Shown one piece after another: positions 17,444 to 25,928 of a stretch of 64,000 nt of DNA. The DNA comes from Sva-07 sp963716235 (GTDB taxonomy: Bacteria; Actinomycetota; Acidimicrobiia; Acidimicrobiales; Ilumatobacteraceae). The stretch is from NCBI GenBank assembly GCA_963716235.1, contig CAVQTE010000017.1, positions 1-64,000 on the forward strand, given 5' to 3'. Both the position numbers and the translations under genes were made by a program. Each line of letters opens with the position of its first letter. Position 1 is the stretch's first letter. The notes under the pieces are model-generated. The model saw only the letters and a list, made by a program, of their open reading frames with translations, did no database searches and was not told the DNA's origin.

Positions 17444-18166
17444 ATGACGGTTGATCCGACGAACTCCCGACCGAACGTGACCGTTGAGGTGTGGTCCGAC
17501 GTGATCTGCCCGTGGTGTTACATCGGCAAGCGGCGTTTCGCGTCAGGCCTCGAGCAGGTCCAGACCGAACTGGCGGCCGACGGACTCGACGTGCTGTTCG
17601 ACATCACGTACCACCCCTACCAACTCGACCCGACGGCCGCTCCCGGTCGCTCGCAGCCGGTGATCGAGGCGTACTCGAAGAAATTCGGGGGACTCGAACG
17701 CGCCGAAGCGATCCTCGCCAGTGTCACCGCGACGGCCGGCGATGTCGGTCTCGAGTTCCACATGGACAAGGCCTTGCGTGCGAACACACTCCTCGCCCAT
17801 CGGGTGATCTGGCTCGCCGGTCAACCCGACTCGCTCGTCGATCAGGATGACATGAAAGAGCGGTTGCTCAAGGCGTACTTCACCGATGGGGTCGACATCG
17901 GCGATCCCGGCGTGCTGGCCGACTGCGCCGCCGACGTGGGCCTCGATCGCGACGACGTCATGGCCTTTCTCCGATCCGACCGGGGGAGGGCCGAGGTTGC
18001 CGCGGAGCTCGAGTTGGCCCGCGACAACGGGATCACCGCGGTGCCGACCTACGTGGTCAACGGTCAGTGGGCGATACCCGGTGCCCAGGAGCCCGAGACT
18101 TTCGCCAAGGTGCTGCGCAAGATGGCCGACCAGGTGTTGGTCCAGGCGGTAGCCCAGCAGTCGTGA
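17444..18166 (+). CDS. DsbA-family oxidoreductase (FrnE-like)
   Basis: Thioredoxin-fold protein of 240 aa with the CPWC redox motif in VICPWCYIGKRRF and the cis-Pro region GITAVPTYVVNG. No signal peptide, so it acts in the cytoplasm, like FrnE/2-hydroxychromene-2-carboxylate isomerase-like DsbA proteins. Start ATG gives MTVDPTNSRPN. The stop overlaps the menH start by GTGA, so it is co-translated with a menaquinone enzyme; whether it serves that pathway is unknown. Confidence 0.87.
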   Translation: MTVDPTNSRPNVTVEVWSDVICPWCYIGKRRFASGLEQVQTELAADGLDVLFDITYHPYQLDPTAAPGRSQPVIEAYSKKFGGLERAEAILASVTATAGDVGLEFHMDKALRANTLLAHRVIWLAGQPDSLVDQDDMKERLLKAYFTDGVDIGDPGVLADCAADVGLDRDDVMAFLRSDRGRAEVAAELELARDNGITAVPTYVVNGQWAIPGAQEPETFAKVLRKMADQVLVQAVAQQS

Positions 18167-18900
18167 TCGATCGGTTCGTCCTCGCCCACGGCTTCACGCA
18201 GACCGCACGATCGTGGTCGACGTTCGCCTGCCGCCTTCAGGAGCTGCTGCCGGGCGCCGAGACCATCGCGGTCGATCTGCCCGGCCACGGCAGCGCTCCC
18301 CCACCGAACGACTCCAACCTCTGGGAGAGCGCCGAGCGACTCGTCGATGCCGGCGGTGCGGCGACCTACGTCGGCTACTCGATGGGCGGCCGGGTGTCGC
18401 TGCACGCAGCGCTCGCACACCCCGAGCGAGTGCGAGCGCTCGTGCTGATCGGCGCCACCGCGGGGATCGACGAGCTCGACGAGCGCCTCGCCCGCCGGGC
18501 CGCCGATGAGCTCCTCGCTGACCACATCGAAGTGGTCGGCGTCGACACCTTCATCGACGAATGGCTCGGCAATGCCCTCTTCGCCGGACTCACGGAGCAG
18601 ACAGCGATGCGCGACGACCGGCTCCGGAACACCGCCGGGGCCTTGGCGGCGAGCCTGCGAGCCACGGGCACGGGGACGCAGGAACCGCTGTGGGGGCGAC
18701 TCGGCGAGATCGACGTGCCCGTGCTGATCCTTGTGGGCGAGCACGACACGAAGTTCCGAGCGATCGGCGAACGCATGGCCGGCCTCCTGTCGGCCCCGAT
18801 GTTCGAGGTGATCGCCGGTGCGGGCCATTCGGTGCATCTGGAGCAACCGGACGCGACCGCAGCCGCAATCGCCGACTGGCACCGACGCCAGACCAGCTGA
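18163..18900 (+). CDS. menH: Probable SHCHC synthase, alpha/beta hydrolase fold
   Basis: Alpha/beta-hydrolase of 245 aa. HGFTQTARSW oxyanion segment, VDLPGHGS, nucleophile elbow GYSMGGRVSLH, acid in GEHDTKF and His in AGHSVHLEQP are all present. The order and the men neighbours suggest 2-succinyl-6-hydroxy-2,4-cyclohexadiene-1-carboxylate synthase, which removes pyruvate from the MenD product. Assignment by context; the fold is certain and the substrate inferred. GTG start inside the previous stop. Confidence 0.78.
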   Translation: MIDRFVLAHGFTQTARSWSTFACRLQELLPGAETIAVDLPGHGSAPPPNDSNLWESAERLVDAGGAATYVGYSMGGRVSLHAALAHPERVRALVLIGATAGIDELDERLARRAADELLADHIEVVGVDTFIDEWLGNALFAGLTEQTAMRDDRLRNTAGALAASLRATGTGTQEPLWGRLGEIDVPVLILVGEHDTKFRAIGERMAGLLSAPMFEVIAGAGHSVHLEQPDATAAAIADWHRRQTS

Positions 18901-18935
18901 CGTCCGGAGTGCCTGACGTTCGAAGTGCCAGGCCT

Positions 18936-19796
18936 TCAGAGTGCGAGGCCGACGGTGGCCAGGATGCCCCAGGCGAGTTGCAGCTTCGCAGTGGCGCCGA
19001 GCACGGGAATCAGCGCTGGACCAGTGGAGCCGCCGAGCACCGAACGCACCGGAGCGATCGCCAGCGGCAGTGCGAGGAACGCAAGCACGACAGGCACTCG
19101 CCAGATCGCGGCCAGCGCACACAGAACGAACGCGGCAACGATCAACACGACGTAGAACCAGCGTGTCCGAACGTCGCCCAGGCGAACGGCGAGCGTCAGC
19201 TTGGCGACCTCACGATCGGTCGGGATGTCGCGGAGGTTGTTGATGACGAGCAGGGCACACGCCAGCGATCCCACCGCCGCGCCCATCACCAGTGACAGTG
19301 CCGTCACCGATTCGATGGCTGCGTAGGTGGTGCCGGCGGTGGCCACGAGCCCGAAGAAGACGAACACGAACACCTCGCCGAGGCCCATGTAGCCGTACGG
19401 CCGCGGTCCGCCCGTGTAGAACCATCCGGCCGCGATGGCAGCCGCCCCGACAGCGAGCAGCCACAACGACGTCGACAGCGCGATCGCCAGGCCACAGACC
19501 GCGGCGACACCGAATGCGGCCATGGCGGCGCGTTTCACCGCCGACGGACTGGCGAGGCCGCTGGCCACCAGACGGGTCGGTCCCACGCGCACGTCGTCGG
19601 TTCCCCGCACCCCGTCGCTGTAGTCGTTGGCGTAGTTGACACCCACCTGCAATGCAACGCTCACGACGAGCGCCGCGACCACTCGCCACCAGACGATGTC
19701 GCCGGGTTCGCCGAGCGCGGCGGCCGCGCCAACGGCCACCGGAACGACGGCGGCAGGCAGGGTCCGGGGCCGCGCTCCGGTGGTCCAACGATTCAT
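18936..19796 (-). CDS. menA: 1,4-dihydroxy-2-naphthoate polyprenyltransferase
   Basis: Integral membrane UbiA-family prenyltransferase of 286 aa that attaches the isoprenoid tail to dihydroxynaphthoate. The first Asp-rich motif is NYANDYSDGVRG; the second is NNLRDIPTDREV. Eight or nine hydrophobic helices are visible. The ATG at MNRWTTGARPRTLPAAV is preferred over an upstream in-frame start because TGARPRTLPAAV is the family N-terminus. Divergent from the amidase gene 20 bp away. Confidence 0.94.
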   Translation of the reverse strand: MNRWTTGARPRTLPAAVVPVAVGAAAALGEPGDIVWWRVVAALVVSVALQVGVNYANDYSDGVRGTDDVRVGPTRLVASGLASPSAVKRAAMAAFGVAAVCGLAIALSTSLWLLAVGAAAIAAGWFYTGGPRPYGYMGLGEVFVFVFFGLVATAGTTYAAIESVTALSLVMGAAVGSLACALLVINNLRDIPTDREVAKLTLAVRLGDVRTRWFYVVLIVAAFVLCALAAIWRVPVVLAFLALPLAIAPVRSVLGGSTGPALIPVLGATAKLQLAWGILATVGLAL

Positions 19797-19816
19797 GTGT
19801 GCGCCATGATGGGGCA

Positions 19817-21223
19817 ATGACGCAGCTGTGGCAACTGGGAGCACTCGAATTGGCCGAGATCATCCGGAGCGGTGAGGCGTCGAGCCGCGAGGTGGTCGAG
19901 GCGCACCTGGCCAGGGTCGAGCAGTGCAACGTCCATCTCAACGCCGTCGTCCGGCTACTCAGCGAGGAAGCGCTCGCTGCCGCCGATGCCGCCGATGCCG
20001 CTGTTGCCCGAGGAGACGAGCTGGGTCGACTGCACGGCGTTCCGTGCAGCGTGAAGGAGAACATCGACGTGGCCGGCACGCCGACCACCAATGGTGTGGT
20101 CGCGCTCGCCGATGCGGTGGCCTCCATCGATTCGCCAACCGTCGAGCGCATGCGGGCCGCGGGGGCCATCCCGTTTGCGCGTACGAACCTTCCCGACCTC
20201 GGCCTGCGGGTGCACACCCACTCGCAGCTGCACGGGCTGACCCGCAATCCGTGGAATCCGGACGTCACCGCAGGTGGCTCCAGCGGCGGCGAGGCGGCGA
20301 CAATCGCGTCGGGCATGAGTCCGATCGGGATCGGCAATGACATCGGCGGATCGCTGAGGAACCCTGCTCACTGCTGTGGCATCGCATCCCTCAAGCCGAC
20401 GGTGGGCGTGATCCCGATGGCCACCGTCGTGCCGCCCGAAGACATGGGACTCTCGTCGCAGTTGATGGTGGTCGAGGGTCCGATGGCACGTCACGTTGCC
20501 GACGTTCGCGCCGGCCTCGAGATCCTTGCCGGTCAGCACTGGCGCGATCCGCGCAGCGTGACCGCCGTCCTCACCGACTCAGCACCCGGAGAGCGGTTGC
20601 GGATCGCGGTGCTCGTCGACCCGCCGGGCGGAGACACCGACCCGGGCATCGCCGGCGCGATCCGCACGGTCGCCGACCGGCTCTCCGATGCCGGCCACGA
20701 TGTCGTCGAGGCAACGCCGCCGAGTTACGAACGCACGATCGACCTGTGGCGGATGCTCATGATCGACGACGTCCGCGCCCAGAAGGAGTTGCTCGGTCTG
20801 GTGTTGGGAGCCGACGCGATGTCACTGCTCGACCAGTTCGACCTCACCTCCGAGCCGACCAAGATCCCTGACACACACCTGATGCACGTCGAGCGCTATG
20901 CCATCATGCGGGCCTGGGCAGCGTTCCACCAGGAGTACCCGGTCATGATCTCGCCCACGTGGGCCCAGCGGGCCTTCGCCCACGATGCCGATCTCGACCA
21001 GGAAACCGGTGTCGAGATGATGACCGACACGATCCGCCCGGTCATTCCGTCGAACCTCCTCGGCACACCTGCGGTCGTGACGCCCGCCGGAGTCGTCGAG
21101 GGCCTGCCGGTCGGTGTCCAGGTGATGGGCGACCACTTCAGCGATCTCCGCTGTCTCACCCTTGCTGCCGAGATCGAGTCGCTGGTCGGCACGATCACGC
21201 CGATCGACCCGATCATGCAATGA
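19817..21223 (+). CDS. Amidase signature family protein
   Basis: Amidase of 468 aa. The Ser-cisSer-Lys triad is seen: Lys in PCSVKENIDVAG, cis-Ser in TAGGSSGGEAA, and the nucleophile Ser in GNDIGGSLRNPAHCCG. LKPTVGVIP follows. Not the glutamyl-tRNA amidotransferase: no gatB or gatC is adjacent and the C-terminus differs. Substrate cannot be told. It lies between menA and menE with an 11-nt gap to menE, probably by operon packing rather than shared function. Confidence 0.87.
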   Translation: MTQLWQLGALELAEIIRSGEASSREVVEAHLARVEQCNVHLNAVVRLLSEEALAAADAADAAVARGDELGRLHGVPCSVKENIDVAGTPTTNGVVALADAVASIDSPTVERMRAAGAIPFARTNLPDLGLRVHTHSQLHGLTRNPWNPDVTAGGSSGGEAATIASGMSPIGIGNDIGGSLRNPAHCCGIASLKPTVGVIPMATVVPPEDMGLSSQLMVVEGPMARHVADVRAGLEILAGQHWRDPRSVTAVLTDSAPGERLRIAVLVDPPGGDTDPGIAGAIRTVADRLSDAGHDVVEATPPSYERTIDLWRMLMIDDVRAQKELLGLVLGADAMSLLDQFDLTSEPTKIPDTHLMHVERYAIMRAWAAFHQEYPVMISPTWAQRAFAHDADLDQETGVEMMTDTIRPVIPSNLLGTPAVVTPAGVVEGLPVGVQVMGDHFSDLRCLTLAAEIESLVGTITPIDPIMQ

Positions 21224-21233
21224 GTACGACCGC

Positions 21234-22280
21234 GTGACGAGCCGGCTCGTCGCGATCGACAAGCCTGGTGGTGCGGGGTTCGTCGACGACCTTCAACGGA
21301 TCTGGAGTGCCGGAGACGCCGCGTTCCCGGTTGACCAGCGACTTCCGCAGCCGGCCAAGACAGCGCTCCTTGCAGCGATGCGCGTCGGCGAACCGGTCGA
21401 GTCGGGGGATGCACTGGTGGTCACCACGAGTGGGTCGACCGGCGAACCGAAGGGTGTCGTCCTCACCCACGATGCCGTGGCCGCGTCGGCCGAGGCGACG
21501 AGTCGCCGACTTCGCGTGACCAGTGAGGATCATTGGCTCGCGTGCCTGCCGCTGTCGCACGTCGGCGGGCTGTCGGTCGTCACGAGATCTCTCCACGTGG
21601 GCACCAAGCTGACCGTGCTGCCGGGCTTCGACGCGCACGCGGTCAACACCAGCACAGCAACACTCGTGTCACTGGTGGCGACGACGCTCCCCAGGGTGGC
21701 CGCCGAGAGATTCCGGGTGATCGTGCTCGGGGGGAGCCGACCGCCCGAAGATCGCCCTGCGAACTGCGTCACCACCTACGGCATGACAGAGACCGGCAGC
21801 GGCGTCGTGTACGACGGCGTTCCGCTCGACGGAGTCGAGGTGAGCATCGACGACGATGATCAGATCCTGTTGCGCGGACCGATGCTGCTGCGGTCGTACC
21901 GCGACGGCACGACGCCGATCGATACCGATGGATGGTTCCCCACCGGCGATCTTGGACGATGGCTCAGCGACGGTCGCCTCCACGTAGAGGGTCGTCGCGG
22001 CGACCTGATCATCACCGGCGGCGAGAACGTGTGGCCCGAAGCAGTCGAAGCCGCGCTCGCCGACCACCCCGACATCGCCGAGGTGATGGTGCGCGGGGTT
22101 CCCGATCCCGAATGGGGCCAGCTCGTCGAGGCCGTGATCGTGCCGGGCGATACGGTGCCCACGCTCGAGTCGGTCCGCGCTCACGTGAAGGAGCGCCATC
22201 CGGCCTTCATGGCACCGAAGCGGATCCAGATCGTGTCGTCGCTCCCCCGAACCTCGATCGGCAAGCTTCGCCGGGGATGA
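21234..22280 (+). CDS. menE: o-succinylbenzoate-CoA ligase
   Basis: Short AMP-forming ligase of 348 aa that activates o-succinylbenzoate for MenB. Seen: TTSGSTGEPKGVVLTHDA, CLPLSHVGGLSVV, TYGMTETGSGVVYDG, GWFPTGDLG, and the C-terminal RTSIGKLRRG catalytic lysine. About 350 aa with a shortened N-terminal domain is usual for actinobacterial MenE. GTG start. menB and menC are not in the window. Confidence 0.9.
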   Translation: MTSRLVAIDKPGGAGFVDDLQRIWSAGDAAFPVDQRLPQPAKTALLAAMRVGEPVESGDALVVTTSGSTGEPKGVVLTHDAVAASAEATSRRLRVTSEDHWLACLPLSHVGGLSVVTRSLHVGTKLTVLPGFDAHAVNTSTATLVSLVATTLPRVAAERFRVIVLGGSRPPEDRPANCVTTYGMTETGSGVVYDGVPLDGVEVSIDDDDQILLRGPMLLRSYRDGTTPIDTDGWFPTGDLGRWLSDGRLHVEGRRGDLIITGGENVWPEAVEAALADHPDIAEVMVRGVPDPEWGQLVEAVIVPGDTVPTLESVRAHVKERHPAFMAPKRIQIVSSLPRTSIGKLRRG

Positions 22281-22297
22281 GATCCAGGGGATGACGC

Positions 22298-23047
22298 TCA
22301 GCCAGCAGCGGCGACGCCGGCGCCACCGTCGATGACGTAGGTCTCACCGGTGATCCAGCTCGCCAGGTCGCTCGCGAGGAACGTTGCCAGATTGGCGATG
22401 TCCTGCGGTTCGCCGAGGCGCTTCAGCGGCATGCGGGCGGCGAGTTGCTCGCCGAAGTTCTCGACGAGCACGGCGGCGAAATCGGTCTCGACGAGCCCGG
22501 GAGCGATCCCGACGACCCGGGTCGGGCCAAGTTCCGACGCGAGCTGACGGGTCATGTGGATCAGCGCGGCCTTGGTCAGGTTGTAGATGCCGAGGCCGCC
22601 GCCATCGGTACGCAGGCCGCCAACGGACGCGATGTTGATGATGGTGCCCGGCTTCTCCTTGAACGCCTGCTCCCACGCCGCTCGGCACCACAGCAGCGGT
22701 GCTTCGAGGTTGACTTGGAAGGTCTTGTCGTAGCGGCCCTTGTCGACGTCCAATGTGCGACCGTAGTAGGGGTTGGTCGCGGCATTGTTGACGAGGATGT
22801 CGAGCCCACCGAAGCGTTCGATCGTGGCCGACACGGCCCGTTCACCAGCGTCGGCGTCGCCGGCGTTGGCAGCGAAGATCTCGACCTCGCCAATCATGTC
22901 GGCTGCTGCCGCTTCGAGTTGGTCCTGCTTGCGGCTGTTGATCATCACCTTGGCGCCCGATGACGCAAGTGACGCAGCGATCGCCTTGCCGATGCCCTTC
23001 GAGGCACCGGTGACCAGTGCGACCTTGCCGTCGAGTGAGATCTCCAT
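22298..23047 (-). CDS. SDR-family oxidoreductase
   Basis: Classical short-chain dehydrogenase of 249 aa. Nucleotide-binding TGASKGIG at the N-terminus, LVNNAATNP, catalytic Ser in IINIASVGG and YNLTK supplying Tyr and Lys, and the C-terminal YVIDGGAGV block. Closest in style to 3-oxoacyl reductases or glucose-dehydrogenase-like SDRs. Substrate unknown. ATG start MEISLDGKVALVT is typical. Confidence 0.88.
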   Translation of the reverse strand: MEISLDGKVALVTGASKGIGKAIAASLASSGAKVMINSRKQDQLEAAAADMIGEVEIFAANAGDADAGERAVSATIERFGGLDILVNNAATNPYYGRTLDVDKGRYDKTFQVNLEAPLLWCRAAWEQAFKEKPGTIINIASVGGLRTDGGGLGIYNLTKAALIHMTRQLASELGPTRVVGIAPGLVETDFAAVLVENFGEQLAARMPLKRLGEPQDIANLATFLASDLASWITGETYVIDGGAGVAAAG

Positions 23048-23076
23048 GGCCGCCGACGCTACGTCGACAGCCCAAT

Positions 23077-23400
23077 TCAGTACGAACCGACGAACTCGAA
23101 CTCGGGGAACATCGTGGTCGCGTTCGGGAGGTCGACGAGCGTGGCGTACTCACAGCACTGCTCGTAGCGAGCCCACATCTCGAGCACCTGAGGATGCTCG
23201 TGTGCTGCGGCAATGGCATCGTGGCCGAGCCACTCGAAGTGTTCGATCAGGGTGCCGTCGGACGCTCTCAGTACCCGAGATGGCGTCGCCGTGGCGAGCC
23301 CGAGTCGGCGAAGCAACGGCACGTGGTCGACCATCTCGGCTTCGAGTTCCGCTTGCTTGCCGTCACGCGGCCGGTAGATCGCCACGACGTGCACTCCCAT
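23077..23400 (-). CDS. Small dimeric alpha/beta-barrel (ABM-like) protein
   Basis: A 107-aa protein starting MGVHVVAIYRPRDGK, with a beta-alpha-beta pattern and HFEWLGHDAIAAAHEHPQV resembling antibiotic-biosynthesis-monooxygenase/EthD-like domains. No cofactor motif. Such proteins act as small cofactor-free oxygenases or as binding proteins; no specific role can be assigned. The longer frame upstream is Ser/Pro-rich and not protein-like. Confidence 0.65.
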   Translation of the reverse strand: MGVHVVAIYRPRDGKQAELEAEMVDHVPLLRRLGLATATPSRVLRASDGTLIEHFEWLGHDAIAAAHEHPQVLEMWARYEQCCEYATLVDLPNATTMFPEFEFVGSY

Positions 23401-23437
23401 CGGACAGACGTTACGACGGGCCCGCGCATTCGTCCAG

Positions 23438-24853
23438 CTACATCGCGGTGGCCAGGGCGGCTCGAGTTGCGGACGTGCTGAGCCGACAGAACTCGACCCT
23501 GACGGTCCGGCGTTCCCATCCCGCAATCACATCCCGGGCGATCTCAACGCAATCGCTGTCGGAATCATCGAAGCACAGCCGCCGACCAACGGGAGCCAGT
23601 GCAGTTCCGTCTTCGCGGAAGTCGACGACATTGCCGAACTCGTCACGTTTCGATCTGAGTCGGTGCGCCGACTTCCATGGATTGTGGGTGTCGCACCTGG
23701 GTTTGGAATTGGCCTGATCGGTGCCGCCATCGTCTCGTTCCCACTCGGCGAGGTGGTCGACCTGGCAGAGCCGGGCGGGGACGGTGCAACCGAGATGGTC
23801 GCACGAGTGCGCCAGGAGCAGCGCCATCTGGCGGGCCACTCCGGAGAACAGGCGACGCTTGCGGCCGGCATCGACCACGACGCCTGCCCCGTCGATCACG
23901 ACACGACGAACATGGCCGATCACTGCCGCTGCGAGCACGTCGTCGGGCGACACGGCGGTACCGGTGTCCGTCTCCATCCGCTCGACGCCGAGATCGAGAT
24001 CGAGATCGAGACCGAGACCGGACCCAGGATCAGCACCGGTGAGGCGACGAATGACCAGCCGCTCGAACGTGTTGAGCCCGACCAGCAGGTTCACCACCGG
24101 CACGGGAGCAATGCCGTTCGCAGGCGCAATGACTGCTGCGCGGAAGATGGCCACGAGCGCATCGAAACGACGTTGCGAATCCGAGCGGGGCAGCGCCGAT
24201 GCAGGGGCGTCAGGGCCGAACTCGGCCGTGCGGGCGGCCACGTCCTTGTCGAACTCGGCCTGGACGAAACGATCGAAGATCGCGAGCAGCTCCGCTGTCA
24301 CGAGACCCGACCCACCGGACGCTCGCACATCGATCGCTCCGCCGATATCGATCACCGACGCCTTCCGACGGGCCTCGGATGCTTCGTCGTCCCGTTCGGC
24401 GCCGTCGAGGTCGGCGAGTGTCTCCCAGCGGCGGGCGACGACGCGGAACTCCTCGTACGACAGGTGCTCGGCGTGTCGCAGCAGGAGCGACGATGCCGAG
24501 TCGAGCTGGTCGCCGACGCGGGGGTGAGTGCGGAGCCGAGCCAGTTCGTGTGCCTGCGCGGTACCGATGTGCCCGTCGAGGAGGGCGTCGCCGAGCCCCT
24601 CGACGGTGTTCATGGCGGTGGCGAGACGTCGCAGTCGTGTGGCGTCGCCGGCTGGGCAGTTGATCTGCGCCTGCACCCAGTGCTTCATCGTGCGATGGCC
24701 GTCGACGGTGCACAACCCACGGCGCTGACCCTCCTGGACGATGGCCACCATCTCGGCTTCGGTACGTCTCCGTTCCAGCTCGAGCGCCCGGAACCGATCG
24801 GTCAATTCGTCATCGGTGACGTCGATCAGATGCTCAACGAGCGTCGAGTACAT
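23438..24853 (-). CDS. 13E12-repeat (DUF222) HNH endonuclease-like protein
   Basis: A 471-aa protein typical of actinobacteria, where many copies occur per genome. The N-terminal DUF222 region runs from EHLIDVTDDELTDRF to about residue 300. A C-terminal HNH nuclease shows CDHLGCTVPARLCQVDH, KPRCDTHN and a trailing KSAHRLRS. The DNA-binding Cys/His pattern suggests a nuclease, but the target is unknown and no methylase or integrase is adjacent. An LD dipeptide repeat (LDLDLDLG) is encoded by a hexanucleotide microsatellite. ATG at MYSTLVEHL chosen; a more upstream start would cross the palindromic promoter region. Confidence 0.85.
   Translation of the reverse strand: MYSTLVEHLIDVTDDELTDRFRALELERRRTEAEMVAIVQEGQRRGLCTVDGHRTMKHWVQAQINCPAGDATRLRRLATAMNTVEGLGDALLDGHIGTAQAHELARLRTHPRVGDQLDSASSLLLRHAEHLSYEEFRVVARRWETLADLDGAERDDEASEARRKASVIDIGGAIDVRASGGSGLVTAELLAIFDRFVQAEFDKDVAARTAEFGPDAPASALPRSDSQRRFDALVAIFRAAVIAPANGIAPVPVVNLLVGLNTFERLVIRRLTGADPGSGLGLDLDLDLGVERMETDTGTAVSPDDVLAAAVIGHVRRVVIDGAGVVVDAGRKRRLFSGVARQMALLLAHSCDHLGCTVPARLCQVDHLAEWERDDGGTDQANSKPRCDTHNPWKSAHRLRSKRDEFGNVVDFREDGTALAPVGRRLCFDDSDSDCVEIARDVIAGWERRTVRVEFCRLSTSATRAALATAM
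23990..24019. repeat. Hexanucleotide microsatellite in the 13E12 gene
   Basis: Five tandem units, three GAGATC followed by two GAGACC, read on the plus strand. On the coding strand they give an alternating Leu/Asp or Gly/Leu run. In-frame 6-bp slippage would change length without breaking the gene. Confidence 0.8.
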
Positions 24854-24878
24854 GCAGCAGACGCTATCGAACTGTTGC

Positions 24879-24892
24879 GCGTTGTACAACGC
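24879..24892. promoter_or_regulatory. 14-bp perfect palindrome in a divergent promoter
   Basis: GCGTTGTACAACGC equals its own reverse complement. It lies 26 bp upstream of the 13E12 gene start and 47 bp upstream of the membrane hydrolase start, with a second TGTAC half-site at 24895-24899. A dimeric repressor site controlling one or both genes is a reasonable inference. Confidence 0.45.
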
Positions 24893-24938
24893 ACTGTACG
24901 AAACTGTGTTCGTGCATTTCGGTGCGAGAATCCGGCCT

Positions 24939-25904
24939 GTGACCGAACCATCCACACGAGCACGTCGGCAACCGCGATGGTGGCCGCTCGCCGTGGGGAT
25001 GACGATCGTGCTCGTCGTGTCGTGGGCGTTCGTCACGGCCTGGGTCGGCATCTGGGGGTCGAACCCCGCCTACCTGATCACCCTCCTGCTGGCATTCGGG
25101 GTGGCGATCGGGCTCATTGCGTGGGCGGTTCTGATCGTGCCCGCACCCGGTCGATCGGGCCGTCGAACCTGGACTGCGCGCGCCGGGCTGGTACTCGGCG
25201 GTGGCGCGATGATCGGTGCGCTCGTGTACCTCCGGCCGCTGTCGGCCGAACCGGTGGCCGTCCACGCGCTCGACGACGGAGACGGCGTCACGGTGGATGT
25301 GTCGCGGTCGATGATTCGGCTGACACCTCAGGCGGAGGTCCGTGCAACCGGGCTGGCGTTCTATCCGGGGGCCAAAGTCGACCCACAGGCATACGCCCGC
25401 ATCCTGCGGCCTGTTGCCGAGTCCGGCTTCGTGGTCGCGATCTTCAAACCGCCGTACAACCTCGCCGTGCTCGATTCGAACGCAGCGAACGCGGTGATCG
25501 GCAAGACCGACGACACCATCGTCCGTTGGGTCATCGCAGGGCACTCGCTGGGCGGTGCCATGGCCGCCAGCTACGCGGAGCAGGAACGAACCGAGTTGTC
25601 GGGCCTCCTCCTGTACGCCGCCTACCCGGTGAACGACATGTCCGGGCGGGCCGACCTCAGGGTGATGTCGGTGTTCGGCACCAAGGACGCAATCGCCACA
25701 CCGACCGAGATCGACGAGTCCGGTCGCCAGCTGCCACCTTCGACCGAGTTCGTGCCGATCGACGGTGCCATCCACTCGTACTTCGGCGACTACGGGCCAC
25801 AGCGCGGCGATGGCACACCTGGCGTCAGCCGCGACGCGGCCCAGCGCGAGATCGCTGCGGCAACACTCAGCCTGTTGGAAGTGGTCGACGAGCAGCGCGA
25901 GTGA
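24939..25904 (+). CDS. Membrane-anchored alpha/beta hydrolase
   Basis: A 321-aa protein. The N-terminal third has three hydrophobic helices (WPLAVGMTIVLVVSWAF, LITLLLAFGVAIGLIAWAV and GLVLGGGAMIGALVYL); the rest is an alpha/beta-hydrolase with nucleophile elbow AGHSLGGAMAA, acid candidate in FGTKDAIA, and His in GAIHSYFGDYG, typical of the Abhydrolase_5 group. The catalytic domain probably faces outward. GTG start gives VTEPSTRARR. Substrate unknown. Confidence 0.8.
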   Translation: MTEPSTRARRQPRWWPLAVGMTIVLVVSWAFVTAWVGIWGSNPAYLITLLLAFGVAIGLIAWAVLIVPAPGRSGRRTWTARAGLVLGGGAMIGALVYLRPLSAEPVAVHALDDGDGVTVDVSRSMIRLTPQAEVRATGLAFYPGAKVDPQAYARILRPVAESGFVVAIFKPPYNLAVLDSNAANAVIGKTDDTIVRWVIAGHSLGGAMAASYAEQERTELSGLLLYAAYPVNDMSGRADLRVMSVFGTKDAIATPTEIDESGRQLPPSTEFVPIDGAIHSYFGDYGPQRGDGTPGVSRDAAQREIAAATLSLLEVVDEQRE

Positions 25905-25928
25905 GCAGCGCCGGGTGGGCCGTGCACC

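Noticed and set aside
23990..24019. Possible short repeat array or CRISPR-like pattern
   Set aside because: Units are 6 bp and inside a coding region, with no spacers. No CRISPR array or cas gene was found anywhere in the window.
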